A stretch of 54,694 nucleotides of DNA from CAZWHE01 sp964633825 (lineage in GTDB: Bacteria > Planctomycetota > B15-G4 > CAYZWU01), in contig CAZWHE010000005.1 in assembly GCA_964633825.1 (NCBI GenBank), positions 1 to 54,694 of the forward strand. Direction: 5' to 3'. Both the position numbers and the translations under genes were made by a program. Below, one piece after another: positions 1-9,486 of this stretch; within the stretch, counting starts at the first letter, position 1; every line of letters begins with the position of its first letter. Under the pieces are notes generated by a model. It saw nothing but the letters and a program-made list of their open reading frames with translations. It made no database searches and was not told the DNA's origin.

Positions 1-3000
1 GACACCCCGAAGACGTCGAAGTTCATTAACCACGGCTGGTCGTAGAGCCCGATCAACAGGAATCCGCCGGACCAGGCGACGAAGATACCCGAGAACACGA
101 GCAGGGTTGTCGATACGGACCGGAACTGGAAGTAGATGATCATGAAGATCGCAAACAAAGCGAGCGGCAGAATCAGCGACAGCGTCTTCTGGGCGCGGAT
201 CTGGTTCTCGTAATTACCCGCAAAGACGTAACTCACTCCGGGTGGGAGCGCCATTTCGCCGCTGTCGATTTTGGATTGAAGATAGCGCTGGCACTCCTCG
301 ACGACGTCCACCTCCGCGTGACCCGGTTTCATGTCGAAAGTGACGTACCCAACGAGGAAGGTATCCTCGCTCTTGATGACCTGGGGCCCGCGGACGTAGC
401 GGATACCGGCCAGTTCGACGATGGGAATCTGCGCGCCTCCCGATCCGGGAACCAGGATCTTCTCTATCATGTCGATCCGGTCCCGCAGTTCCCGGGAATA
501 TCTGACCCTCACGGGAAAGCGCTCGCGCCCCTCAACGGTTGTCGTGACCTTTCGCCCGCCGATCGCGATTTCCACCACGTCCTGAAAGGAACGAATCGGC
601 ACGCCGTAGCGGGCCAGCGCCTTTCGATCGGGTACGATCTCCAGGTACGGCTTCCCCACTATGCGGTCGGCCACGACCGCCGAGGCTTCGACGCTGGGAA
701 TCTCCTTGAGGAACCGCTCGATTTGCAGGCCGACCTTCTCGATCGTCTCCAGCGCCGGCCCCTTGATCTTCACCCCCATGGGAGCACGCATACCGCTCTG
801 AAGCATCACGATGCGCGCAGCGATCGGCTGGAGCTTCGGGGCCGAAGTGGTACCCGGAATCTTGGCCGCATCAATAATCTCCTTCCATATGTCGTCGGGC
901 GATTGGATGTGATCGCGCCACTGCCGGTAAAGGCGCCCGCCGGGATCGGGAATCAGTTCGCCCTCGCTGTCCCGCGCAAACTCATCGGTTCCTTCATCGT
1001 ATTGGAATTTGATCCTGTGGCCGCCCTTGTCCGTCATATATTCCGGCTTGTAGTTGATTACGGTTTCAACCATTGATATGGGTGCGGGATCGAGGGGCGT
1101 CTCTGCCCTGCCGATCTTGCCGACCACGGAATCGACCTCGGGGATGCTCCGGAATGCCGTGTCCTGCTTGGAAAGAATGTCGAGGGCTTCTCCTATCGAT
1201 GCGTGGACCATGGTGGTGGGCATGAAGAGGTACGATCCCTCGTCGAGCCGCGGCATGAACTCCTTGCCCAGGCCGGGGAATTTTTCCTTTGCCTCGATCC
1301 AGAACGAAGATGTCCGCACGGCCTCCTGTTTGATCCCGACCTTCTCCACGGCCGCCGGCACAAAACCGAAAACGGTCTCGAAACCGAGCCAGACCGATCC
1401 TCCCAGAACGGCCACCACGAGGGGTATGGACAGGAACAGGAGCTTGTGCCCCAGACACCAGCGAAGAATGGGCGCATAGTAATACTGGAACAGCTTGAAG
1501 AGAATCATCAGGGTGCCGATCAATCCCCCGACAAAAAGAATGTTTCGGACAAAACCCCGCTCCGGCCCCAGGGGTTCCCAGTAATAGGTCAGAAGCACGC
1601 CGACGAAAAGCACGGCGAGAATGTTGCCCGTCCAGGGTCCGGCGCGTCTGATGCGTTCTGGAAGATTGTCTTTGAAAAGATGATAGGCTCCGAAGAGCAC
1701 CAGGATCAGCCCCGCCCACCAAGCCAGCAGAAATCCGGAGACAACGCCGGCGATCACAAGCGTTCCATGGAGCGCCGACCGCAGCCTCTTTCCGGTAATC
1801 CTCCCGCAGAAGAAAACGTGCGCCGCCGGTGGAAGGACGGTGAGAGCGATAACGATCGATGCGATCAGGGCGAAGGTCTTCGTAAAGGCCAGGGGTTTGA
1901 ACAGTTTTCCCTCGGAGCCGATCATTGTGAAAACAGGCAGGAAGCTGACAACGGTCGTCATGACGGCCGTGAGGACCGCGCCGCCGACTTCGCTGGCCGC
2001 CCGGTGAATGACCTCGAGGCGGGGAACCTCGGGCGGCGCTTCCTCCAGCTGGCGCAGGATGTTCTCACAGACCACGACCCCCATGTCCACGATCGTTCCG
2101 ATGGCAATGACGATACCCGAGAGGGCCACGATATTCGCTTCGACACCGAAGAGCTTCATGGCGACAAAGCAAAGAAGAACGGCAAGGGGAAGCATCCCGC
2201 TGATCAGGATGCTGCTGCGCAGGTGGAGCACCATCAAGATCACCACGATGATGGTGATGAGGATTTCATGCGAGATGGCCTCATTGAGGGTGCCGAGTGT
2301 CTCGTAAATCAATCCCGTGCGGTCGTAGAAGGGAACGACGGTCACCTTGCTGATTGTCGCCCATTCCGGCCGCTCCTCCCGCGGAATCGAACGAAGGTGG
2401 GCCAGCCACGCCTCTTGATCGATGTCCGAACCATGGAAAGCCTGAAAACCCCGGGAATCGGCGTAGCCGGCGATCTCCTCCCTGGTTGTTTTCGAATAAT
2501 CGATCACGGCCTTGGCCGGCAGTCCTTCCCGCGTCTCCTCGATCCTCTTCTTCACGTTCTTGATGACTTCGAGAGGATTGTCCCCGTAACGGGCGACGAC
2601 CACGCCCCCCACCGCCTGGGCGCCTTCCTTATCGAGGGCACCGCGGCGAATGGCCGGCCCGAGCGTGACCGTGCCGACCTGTTTCAGAAGGATCGGCACG
2701 TTGTCGCTGACCTTGACGACGCTCTCCTCGATATCCGAGATCTGCTTGATGAACCCGATGCTGCGGATGAAATATTCCGTACGGTTTATTTCGATCGTCT
2801 TGGCGCCCACATCGATGTTCGACCCTTTCACCGCATTGAAAACATCCGTCAGCGTCACTCCATAGGCGCGCATGGCGTCGGGATCGACGTCGACCTGGTA
2901 CTCCCGGACATACCCGCCGACGGAAGCGACCTCGGACACACCGTCGGCGGAGAGCAGCCAGTACCGGACGTACCAGTCCTGGATCGTGCGCAGCTCTTCC

Positions 3001-3548
3001 AGGTCCCATCCCCCGGCGGGATTTCCGTCGGGATCGCGACCCTCGAGCGTGTACCAGTAAATCTGGCCCAGGGGAGTGGCGTCCGGACCCAGCGCGGGCT
3101 GGACACCGGGTGGAAGCGTGCCGGCGGGCAGGCTGTTCAGTTTCTCCAGCACGCGCGTCCGCGACCAGTAGAACTCCACCCCTTCCTTGAAAATGACGTA
3201 GATGGTGGAGAAGCCGAAAAAAGAATAGCTCCTGATCGTCTTGACCTCCGGAACGCCCAGCAGGGAGACCGTCAGGGGATAAGTGATCTGGTCCTCCATG
3301 TCCTGGGGTGAACGGCCCATCCACTCGGTAAAAACGATCTGCTGGTTCTCACCGATGTCGGGGATGGCGTCGACGGGGACGGGGTAGATGGCCGTGTTCC
3401 AGTCAAAGGGGGCGACAATGACACCGGCGACGACGAAACCGAGCACGAAAAGGGCGACAACGAGCTTGTTGGTCAAGCAAAACCGCTGCAGCTTTCCGAT
3501 CATCGATCTCTGTTCGGGAATCTCTTCGAAGGGAACCTGGTTATTCAT
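1..3548 (-). CDS. cusA: CusA/CzcA-family heavy-metal efflux RND pump, partial (3' end beyond window)
   Basis: Inner-membrane proton-driven pump of a tripartite CusCBA-type system that exports metal ions, probably Cu(I)/Ag(I), from cytoplasm or periplasm across the outer membrane. About 1182 residues are visible; the C-terminal membrane segments run off the left edge. A first membrane helix lies near residues 24-45. The TM4-like segment reads AIGTIVDMGVVVCEN, the position of the conserved Asp/Glu motif in heavy-metal RND pumps. A porter-domain motif SGMRAPMGVKIKG is also present. Two insertions are visible: an extended first periplasmic loop, and an extra hydrophobic block before the second periplasmic loop, as in long (about 1200 or more residues) CusA-like proteins. 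The ATG overlaps the cusB stop by 8 bases, so the two are translationally coupled. The substrate is inferred from the family and from the metal-binding partner CusB. Confidence 0.93.
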   Translation of the reverse strand, partial: MNNQVPFEEIPEQRSMIGKLQRFCLTNKLVVALFVLGFVVAGVIVAPFDWNTAIYPVPVDAIPDIGENQQIVFTEWMGRSPQDMEDQITYPLTVSLLGVPEVKTIRSYSFFGFSTIYVIFKEGVEFYWSRTRVLEKLNSLPAGTLPPGVQPALGPDATPLGQIYWYTLEGRDPDGNPAGGWDLEELRTIQDWYVRYWLLSADGVSEVASVGGYVREYQVDVDPDAMRAYGVTLTDVFNAVKGSNIDVGAKTIEINRTEYFIRSIGFIKQISDIEESVVKVSDNVPILLKQVGTVTLGPAIRRGALDKEGAQAVGGVVVARYGDNPLEVIKNVKKRIEETREGLPAKAVIDYSKTTREEIAGYADSRGFQAFHGSDIDQEAWLAHLRSIPREERPEWATISKVTVVPFYDRTGLIYETLGTLNEAISHEILITIIVVILMVLHLRSSILISGMLPLAVLLCFVAMKLFGVEANIVALSGIVIAIGTIVDMGVVVCENILRQLEEAPPEVPRLEVIHRAASEVGGAVLTAVMTTVVSFLPVFTMIGSEGKLFKPLAFTKTFALIASIVIALTVLPPAAHVFFCGRITGKRLRSALHGTLVIAGVVSGFLLAWWAGLILVLFGAYHLFKDNLPERIRRAGPWTGNILAVLFVGVLLTYYWEPLGPERGFVRNILFVGGLIGTLMILFKLFQYYYAPILRWCLGHKLLFLSIPLVVAVLGGSVWLGFETVFGFVPAAVEKVGIKQEAVRTSSFWIEAKEKFPGLGKEFMPRLDEGSYLFMPTTMVHASIGEALDILSKQDTAFRSIPEVDSVVGKIGRAETPLDPAPISMVETVINYKPEYMTDKGGHRIKFQYDEGTDEFARDSEGELIPDPGGRLYRQWRDHIQSPDDIWKEIIDAAKIPGTTSAPKLQPIAARIVMLQSGMRAPMGVKIKGPALETIEKVGLQIERFLKEIPSVEASAVVADRIVGKPYLEIVPDRKALARYGVPIRSFQDVVEIAIGGRKVTTTVEGRERFPVRVRYSRELRDRIDMIEKILVPGSGGAQIPIVELAGIRYVRGPQVIKSEDTFLVGYVTFDMKPGHAEVDVVEECQRYLQSKIDSGEMALPPGVSYVFAGNYENQIRAQKTLSLILPLALFAIFMIIYFQFRSVSTTLLVFSGIFVAWSGGFLLIGLYDQPWLMNFDVFGV

Positions 3549-5772
3549 TGCCGGCGCCTCCGGTATCCTCCTCGCCGGCAATGACTTCGACCACTTCCCC
3601 GCACTGCAGCATCATGCTGCCGAAGTAGGGATTTCGAATCTGCTCGTCGGGTTGCAGCCAGGTGGCGCCCTGGTTATCGAATGCCATGGAGCACTTGACC
3701 TGGTACAGGGTGCCTCCCAGGGGCGGGCCGAATCTCTTCGCCGCCGACATCATGTTTTCGGACAGGGGAGCAAAGGTCGTACGAATCGCTTCGATATCAC
3801 CTGCTCCGGCGGCCTGGGATAGGCTTTCCTCGATCTCTGCGGAGAGTTTCATCCAGGCCATGTGGTCGTCGCCTTTCAAGAGGCTCATGTCCACTCCCCG
3901 GAGAGCCTCGAGTGCTTTTTTCGCAGCGGCCGCGGCGTTCACGGCGCTGTCGGCCGCCAGGGTTTCCTGCACGCCGAGGTAGCCCCGGACAACCCGGGCG
4001 AACTGCCTGCGAAACCTTATGTCGACGGCCGGGTCGGCTTTCTTCTCCCGGCTGATGGAAAGACCGAACCCGGAGCTCATGGAAGCCAGATGTTGCTTCA
4101 TCACCTCGGCGACACGCTCTGCTTCCGACAGAGATTCAACGTATTTCCCTTCCACGCCGTCGTTGGCCAGGAGCATCGAATATTCTTTCCAGAGCATGGC
4201 CGTGTGCCCCGTGAGGCTTTCACGCCGGACCTCGCCGACTTTTTCCTCGAGAGTTGCGAAGGCGGAGCGGGCCTCGGCCAGATCGCCCACGGCAACAGCT
4301 TCCCCGACCTTCCCGGCTGCAGCCACAACCGCGTGCAGTCGAGCCCGGAACAGGGCGGGCAGCTCCGCGGCCGAACCACCCCCTCTTTTCGATGTCGATT
4401 CAGCATCTCCGTGCCGGTGTTCGCTCTCACCGCCGCCGCCTTCGGGCGTCATCATGCTCGGCTTGGCCCGGAGCTGCAACTCGGCGTCGATCTTGAAGCT
4501 GCCTCTCGTGACGACAAGCTCACCTTCCTCCAGGCCGTGCCGGACCAGATAATATTCGCCCGCCCGCGGACCGAGAACGATCTCGCGCCCTTCGAAAGTG
4601 GGTTTATCCTTGTCCGGCAGCTGCACGTAGACAATGGCCCTTTTCCCCGTCACAAGGGCCGCGGTCGCCGGAATGACCAGGGGTTCGTCAGCTGCAGCGA
4701 TCCCGGCCCCGGCAACGGCACGCACGAACATGCCGGGCTTGAGCTTCATGTCGGGATTGGGGGCGTTGACCCGAATTTTCACCGTACGCGTCGTTTGGGT
4801 GAGGACGGGATCGATGAATGCGATCGTCCCCATGAAGGCCTCCCCGGGGTAAGATTCGGTTGTGAATTCCACCTTTTGACCGATGCGCAGCCACATCAGG
4901 TCCGATTCGTACGCATCGAGCTGCACCCAGACCTGCGAAAGATCGGCAACAGTGTAGATCCGCGTGCCCGTGTCGACGTACATTCCTTCCTGGGCGTTTT
5001 TGTGAATGACAACTCCGCCTATCGGGGAATAAATGGTTATATGATCCGTCGGTGCACCGAGCTTTTCGATCTCCCCGATCTGCTCGTGCGTCAGACCCCA
5101 GAGGCGCAGCTTCTCTCTCACGGCGGCCACGGTCGCGCGCGCTGTATCGCGCATGACGGCCGAACTGCTCTCACTCAAGGCCTCGACCGTCCCGAGAGCC
5201 TGGAGCAGTTCCTCCTGAGCGCTGAGCAGTTCCGGGCTATAAAGATGGACCATACGGTCCCCCTTCCTCACGGGAATGCCGGTATAGTCCACGTAGAGCT
5301 TGTCCAGCCGGCCCGGAACCCATGAGGAAATGTATTTGAAGCGGGTCTCGTCATAGTCGATCTTCCCGACCATTCTGATTTCGGTCTCGACGAACTTGCG
5401 CTCCACGGGTGTCGTCTGAATCTCCATCAGCTTCTTGGCGCTTTCGCTGACCGCCAGCTCCCTGAGACCGCCCGCCTCCGTTTCATCCTCTTCGAGCGGG
5501 ATCAGCTCCATGTTGCAGATGGGGCAGAGGCCCGGTTTGGGCATCTTGATCTGCGGATGCATGGAACAGGTCCATGTCGTCTTCTTTTCCTTGCCGGCGG
5601 TTTCCGCAGGCGTGCCCTCAAGGACTTTCGAGCGATCTTCCGGCTCCCCGGCGGGGCCGCCATGAACCAGATAGCCCATTGTAAATGCCGCGATCACGGC
5701 AACGGCCGGCAGGCCCCATTTTCTTGCAAACACCTTGAGGCGTTGATTGCCTTTGCGTTTGGGTTGATTCAT
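3541..5772 (-). CDS. cusB: CusB-type periplasmic adaptor with heavy-metal-binding domain and two DUF3347-like repeats
   Basis: Membrane-fusion subunit linking the CusA pump to the outer-membrane channel, 743 aa. An N-terminal membrane anchor lies at about 19-36. A heavy-metal-binding domain follows at about 67-95, with CSMHP (Cys69, Met71, His72) and CPICNMEL (Cys83, Cys86, Met88). The usual hairpin, lipoyl-like and beta-barrel domains fill about 105-440, and a His-rich linker (GESEHRHGD) is near 455. The C-terminal third holds two similar helical segments (from about 474 and about 585) resembling DUF3347. It ends in a segment with CSMAFDNQGATW and NPYFGSMMLQCG, typical of long CusB-like adaptors. 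The ATG follows GAGGAAAC by about 9 bases. It lies 29 bases after cusC and overlaps cusA, so cusC-cusB-cusA is one operon. Cu/Ag specificity is inferred. Confidence 0.93.
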   Translation of the reverse strand: MNQPKRKGNQRLKVFARKWGLPAVAVIAAFTMGYLVHGGPAGEPEDRSKVLEGTPAETAGKEKKTTWTCSMHPQIKMPKPGLCPICNMELIPLEEDETEAGGLRELAVSESAKKLMEIQTTPVERKFVETEIRMVGKIDYDETRFKYISSWVPGRLDKLYVDYTGIPVRKGDRMVHLYSPELLSAQEELLQALGTVEALSESSSAVMRDTARATVAAVREKLRLWGLTHEQIGEIEKLGAPTDHITIYSPIGGVVIHKNAQEGMYVDTGTRIYTVADLSQVWVQLDAYESDLMWLRIGQKVEFTTESYPGEAFMGTIAFIDPVLTQTTRTVKIRVNAPNPDMKLKPGMFVRAVAGAGIAAADEPLVIPATAALVTGKRAIVYVQLPDKDKPTFEGREIVLGPRAGEYYLVRHGLEEGELVVTRGSFKIDAELQLRAKPSMMTPEGGGGESEHRHGDAESTSKRGGGSAAELPALFRARLHAVVAAAGKVGEAVAVGDLAEARSAFATLEEKVGEVRRESLTGHTAMLWKEYSMLLANDGVEGKYVESLSEAERVAEVMKQHLASMSSGFGLSISREKKADPAVDIRFRRQFARVVRGYLGVQETLAADSAVNAAAAAKKALEALRGVDMSLLKGDDHMAWMKLSAEIEESLSQAAGAGDIEAIRTTFAPLSENMMSAAKRFGPPLGGTLYQVKCSMAFDNQGATWLQPDEQIRNPYFGSMMLQCGEVVEVIAGEEDTGGAGNE

Positions 5773-5801
5773 TGTTTGTTTCCTCGGTCAGACAATGGGT
5801 C

Positions 5802-7220
5802 TCATTCGGGGACCGTCCTCGGGCGATCCTTTATCTCGGCTGCATCACCCCGGGATTCGGGGAAGCCGCCCAAGAGTCTCTCTATTTCCGCCAGGCCCCG
5901 GCCGTGATCTGCAAGGGCACGCTCGAAAGCAAGCTGGAATTCCAACAGCACTCTTTCCGCATCGATGAGCTCGAGAAAGTCCGCCTCCCCCGCCTCGAAA
6001 GCCTGACGGGTCGCCTGAAGCGATTGATTCGCCTTCGGAAGCAGGGTGTCCCGGTAAAGATCGATCTTCCTCTTGCCGTCGCGAAACTGGAAAAGGAACG
6101 TCCTCAGATCCGCATCGAGCCGGTTTTTGCGCTCCCTTCTTTCCTGTATTGCAGCCCGGTGCCTTCTCTCCGCCTCTTTCTCGGCAGCCGCATATTTCCC
6201 GGACAGGAAGGGAAGGTTCAGAGAAAGCGAGGCGATAACCGGGTCCTTGCCGCTGTCGCTGACACCTCCCATTGCAGCCCCGGACGTGTTGATGTAGTTG
6301 ACGCCCAGAGTCATATCAGGATAGTAACCCTTCTTCGCCAGGTCGATCGCGGCTTTATCACGGGCCACGACAGAATCGAGGACCTTCAGGTCCGGATTGT
6401 TTTTCCCCAGCCGGAAATACAGCTCCTTATCCGAGAAAGGCAGATCCCATTCTTCAACCGCCCCGGACTGTGGAATGGGCAGCGATGCGTCCGGTGGGCG
6501 GTTGAGGAGAGCATTGAGCCGGGCCGCCGCGGAACCGAGAAGGTCCCTGAGGGTCTGGAGGCGATCATCGAGGATGCCGAGCTCAACCTGGGCCTTGACA
6601 ATGCTCGAGTAGGGGGTGCTGGCGACCTTGTATTGAACCCGCGCCACGCTTTCGAGGTCGGCCATGAGAGATATGTTCTCCTTGGTGATAGCGATCGCCC
6701 TGCCCGTATAGTAGTACTCGAAGTATGCCGTTCTGACATCGCGGCAAAGGCTCAGCACGGACGCTCTGAATTCCTGTTCCACCGCGCTGGCGGCTTGCAC
6801 GGCCACCTCGCTCCTCAGGTCCAGCTTGTCGAACCAGGGAAAAGTTTGGGAAAGGCCCGTGCTCCAGCGCTGCGGCCCGACGCGTGTTTCGACTTCTTCG
6901 ATGTAGTATGAAAAATTCAGCCGCGGATCAGGATAAGCGCCGGCCTGCGGAACCCTTTGGCGCGCCGCCAGCCACTTGTTGAAAGCCGCTTCACTTCCCG
7001 GGTTGTTCCGAATGGCGTAGAGAACGTAGTCATCCAGGGTGGCGTCCTCATCCAGGTCGGGGTGCTCCGTTCCATCCTTGCTCGCGCTCAGGGGTATATC
7101 CCCATAACGTCCCACGGATTCTGCATATTCCCCGGAGTCGGGGTGCCCACCTGACACGCATCCCAGGAAAAGAATGACTGAACTTATCAGGGCCACACCG
7201 ATCACAGCGGGTCGCGTCAT
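5802..7220 (-). CDS. cusC: TolC/CusC-family outer-membrane efflux lipoprotein
   Basis: Outer-membrane channel for the CusBA pump, 472 aa. The protein is rich in long amphipathic helices arranged as two outer-membrane-efflux repeats, as in TolC/CusC. The open frame extends upstream to 7451. The start chosen here is ATG 7220, because GGAG motifs precede it and the encoded N-terminus (MTRPAVIG, then VILFLGC) is a good lipoprotein signal with the lipidated Cys at residue 21. ATG 7235 is a close alternative. It is the first gene of the minus-strand operon cusC-cusB-cusA and is divergent from the plus-strand czc-like set. Members usually have 420-480 residues, so this start gives a normal length. 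Confidence 0.9.
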   Translation of the reverse strand: MTRPAVIGVALISSVILFLGCVSGGHPDSGEYAESVGRYGDIPLSASKDGTEHPDLDEDATLDDYVLYAIRNNPGSEAAFNKWLAARQRVPQAGAYPDPRLNFSYYIEEVETRVGPQRWSTGLSQTFPWFDKLDLRSEVAVQAASAVEQEFRASVLSLCRDVRTAYFEYYYTGRAIAITKENISLMADLESVARVQYKVASTPYSSIVKAQVELGILDDRLQTLRDLLGSAAARLNALLNRPPDASLPIPQSGAVEEWDLPFSDKELYFRLGKNNPDLKVLDSVVARDKAAIDLAKKGYYPDMTLGVNYINTSGAAMGGVSDSGKDPVIASLSLNLPFLSGKYAAAEKEAERRHRAAIQERRERKNRLDADLRTFLFQFRDGKRKIDLYRDTLLPKANQSLQATRQAFEAGEADFLELIDAERVLLEFQLAFERALADHGRGLAEIERLLGGFPESRGDAAEIKDRPRTVPE

Positions 7221-7547
7221 TTCTCCATTCTCCATGATTATTCGAAGCACGCAGCCCCCGGGGACAGCGGAGCTGAAAGATGTGATCGCAAGAGGTGTTC
7301 CAATGGCGACCGCACTCTCTAAGGTGTTGTTTTGGCGTAGATTACGCGTTATAACCTGGTGTGCAACATGCCTACCGCGCCAGTTTCTGGAGGCCCGAAC
7401 CCGCCAGGTTCCGGCTATTGCGCACGAATCAGATCGGGAAAAACGATTCACTGAAAACCCATCAAAGGTAAACCTTGCCCGTAGATTGGTCGATGCTACT
7501 ACTTAAGAATATGGATTGGTTTGGTTTCACACTGTAAGATCGTTCCA
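7221..7547. promoter_or_regulatory. Divergent intergenic region between the two RND operons
   Basis: This 327-base region separates the start of cusC (minus) from the start of the small Cys/His-rich gene (plus), so it must hold promoters for both metal-efflux operons. I see no convincing dyad of the CueR/MerR or CopY type and no clear -35/-10 pair. No regulator gene (MerR, ArsR or two-component) lies anywhere in the visible island, so control probably comes from elsewhere. The region is assigned by position only. Confidence 0.45.
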
Positions 7548-8003
7548 ATGATTTTTACTAAGCAGCACAACCAAAGAGCTTCCACCCTTTGGGCCGTCGC
7601 CTTGGTCATTGTGTTTTTCCCTCTTTTTCAGGGAACGGCTCCCGGCCTCGTCCTCTGTCTCGGTATGGACGGCCACATGGAAGTGGAAAACTCCCGGAAC
7701 GGTTCCTGCTGCTCTTCCACGGAAACACCCCTGCGGGAGCATTTTCTCTCTTCCTCGCTCACACCGGAAACAGCAGACGACCACTGCGGGCACTGTATCG
7801 ATATTCCCATCACCAGAAACGGTTTCGATCTCCGCCGCTGTCAATCGCACCGTTTTTCCCTGCCCGTTTTGTTACCCGCACATTCCACCCTTTTTCTTCA
7901 GCAGCCTTTTCTCGATACATTTTGCGAGAAGAGGATTCCCGCAAAGCCTTCGCCCGGAACCACCGTTCTGGCCCACTTCCGCACGATCTCACTCCTGATT
8001 TGA
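7548..8003 (+). CDS. Small Cys/His-rich exported or membrane-anchored protein, unrecognised
   Basis: Predicted 151 aa protein that I do not recognise as a named family. An N-terminal hydrophobic segment (about residues 13-36: LWAVALVIVFFPLF and onward) looks like a signal peptide or anchor. The remainder has Cys and His in pairs: CLGMDGHM, SCCSST and DDHCGHC, followed by a second mildly hydrophobic stretch and another Cys. The frame is also open from a TTG at 7521, but ATG 7548 puts the hydrophobic segment in a better place. No strong Shine-Dalgarno is visible. The gene is first in the plus-strand operon before czcC, and similar short Cys/His-rich proteins often head metal-efflux operons. A periplasmic metal-binding or sensing role is an inference. 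Confidence 0.6.
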   Translation: MIFTKQHNQRASTLWAVALVIVFFPLFQGTAPGLVLCLGMDGHMEVENSRNGSCCSSTETPLREHFLSSSLTPETADDHCGHCIDIPITRNGFDLRRCQSHRFSLPVLLPAHSTLFLQQPFLDTFCEKRIPAKPSPGTTVLAHFRTISLLI

Positions 8004-8118
8004 TCCCTCTGAACACTGTTTAACGATCGAGCAAAGCCGCTCGCTTCGTGCGCTCGTTCCGTGCGCCCGTCGGCATGAGCGAGCTTGCAGCATCACATGA
8101 CATGTTCGGAGAAAACCG

Positions 8119-9486
8119 ATGTGGATAAGAAAAATTCTCTATTCGGGGGTGCTTCTGGCCGTCGTCCAAGCAGGCTGCAACACTCCTCACCCCGTTTCGT
8201 CCCGTCCGGGGCCGGCAACACTCAAACGCCCGGAACCAGCGGCTCCCGCTTTTCAGCGGCCCGCGGCCTCCGTCCCTTCGCCCGAATCGGTTCCCCTTGC
8301 GGGAAGCGTTCTGACACTACGCCGGGCACGCAACCTGGCCCTCGCCCGGAATCCCAACCTCGAGGTTTTCTCGTGGAAGATACGAGCAAAGGAGGCCCGT
8401 GTCCTGCAAGCCGGTCTCTACCCCAATCCGGAGATCGAGGTGGAGATGGAAAACCTCGCCGGAACCCGTTCGATGCGGCGCCTCAATGGGACGGAATCGA
8501 CCGTTCTGCTCAGCCAGCCGTTCGAACTGGGCGGCAAGCGGGCGGGCCGGAAGCGCGTCGCATCGCTCGAAAGGGAGCTGGCGGACTGGGACTACGAAAC
8601 AAGCCGCCTCGAAGTTCTTGCCGAGGTCGATACCGCTTTCATCGAGGTCCTGGCCGCGCAGGAGCGCGTAGCTCTGGCCAAAGAAATGGTCTCTTTGGCC
8701 GAAGAGGCTTTCGACATCGTTTCCGAGCGCGTCAGTGCGGGCAAGGTGTCGCCCCTCGAAGAGACGAAAGCCGGCATCGCGCTGAGCACGAGCCGGATAG
8801 AGCTGGCGCAGGCCCTGCGCACGCTCGACGAGGCGCGCGTTCACCTCTCCTCGACCTGGGGAGAATCCTCTCCCTCGTTCGAAGGCGTCACGGGCAAGCT
8901 CGATTCCCTTTCCCCGCTGCCGCCGGAAGGAGATCTGGCCGCCCTCATCCCGCGAAACCCCGACATGGCTCGTTGGGTTGTTGAAAAGGAACACCGTCTC
9001 GCCGGTTTGGAGCTGGAAAAGTCCAAAAGATATCCAGACCTGACATTGAATGCGGGATTCCGCCGTTTCAATGAAAGCAACAGCAACGCATTCGTCCTCG
9101 GCTTTTCGATTCCCCTCCCGTTCTTCGACCGGAACCAGGGGGGGACCCTCGAAGCGCGAAGCAGGCTCTCCATGGCCGGCAAGGAACAAAGAACCGCCGA
9201 GCTGCGGATCATACGGTCCCTGGCCGAGGCATACCGCTCCCTCTCCACGGCCCACGCCGAAGCATCCTCGTTGAACAACGACGTGATCCCGGGCGCCCGG
9301 CACGCCTTCGCCGCCACGCGCGAGGGTTACAGGCAGGGAAAATACGGTTACCTCGATGTTCTCGATTCCCAAAGGACCCTGTTCGAGGCGAGGAGCCGCT
9401 ACGTCGATGCCCTGGAAAGATACCACAAGGCAGCCGCCCGCACGGCCAGGCTGACCGGAAACACCGAAAGGATTCTCGATAAATGA
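8119..9486 (+). CDS. czcC: TolC/CzcC-family outer-membrane efflux lipoprotein
   Basis: Outer-membrane channel subunit of the second RND system, 455 aa. The N-terminus has a lipoprotein signal ending VVQAGC, with the lipidated Cys at residue 19. The rest is two outer-membrane-efflux repeats with helical heptads, for example EARVLQAGLYPNPEIEVEME in the first and GYRQGKYGYLDVLDSQRTLF near the C-terminus, the latter being a strong CzcC/TolC signature. The ATG at 8119 follows CGGAGAAAACCG with good spacing. The stop overlaps the czcB start (ATGA). The 115-base gap before it has no gene. Confidence 0.93.
   Translation: MWIRKILYSGVLLAVVQAGCNTPHPVSSRPGPATLKRPEPAAPAFQRPAASVPSPESVPLAGSVLTLRRARNLALARNPNLEVFSWKIRAKEARVLQAGLYPNPEIEVEMENLAGTRSMRRLNGTESTVLLSQPFELGGKRAGRKRVASLERELADWDYETSRLEVLAEVDTAFIEVLAAQERVALAKEMVSLAEEAFDIVSERVSAGKVSPLEETKAGIALSTSRIELAQALRTLDEARVHLSSTWGESSPSFEGVTGKLDSLSPLPPEGDLAALIPRNPDMARWVVEKEHRLAGLELEKSKRYPDLTLNAGFRRFNESNSNAFVLGFSIPLPFFDRNQGGTLEARSRLSMAGKEQRTAELRIIRSLAEAYRSLSTAHAEASSLNNDVIPGARHAFAATREGYRQGKYGYLDVLDSQRTLFEARSRYVDALERYHKAAARTARLTGNTERILDK

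Noticed and set aside
1203..3311. A 702-codon plus-strand open frame across cusA
   Set aside because: It is antisense to a full RND pump whose conserved motifs read cleanly on the minus strand. Its product is rich in Asp, His, Arg and Gly without any fold or family signal, as is common for antisense frames in GC-rich DNA.
8004..8118. GCTCGC / GCGAGC dyad upstream of czcC as an operator
   Set aside because: The six-base arms are about 35 bases apart and GC-rich, so chance is likely.
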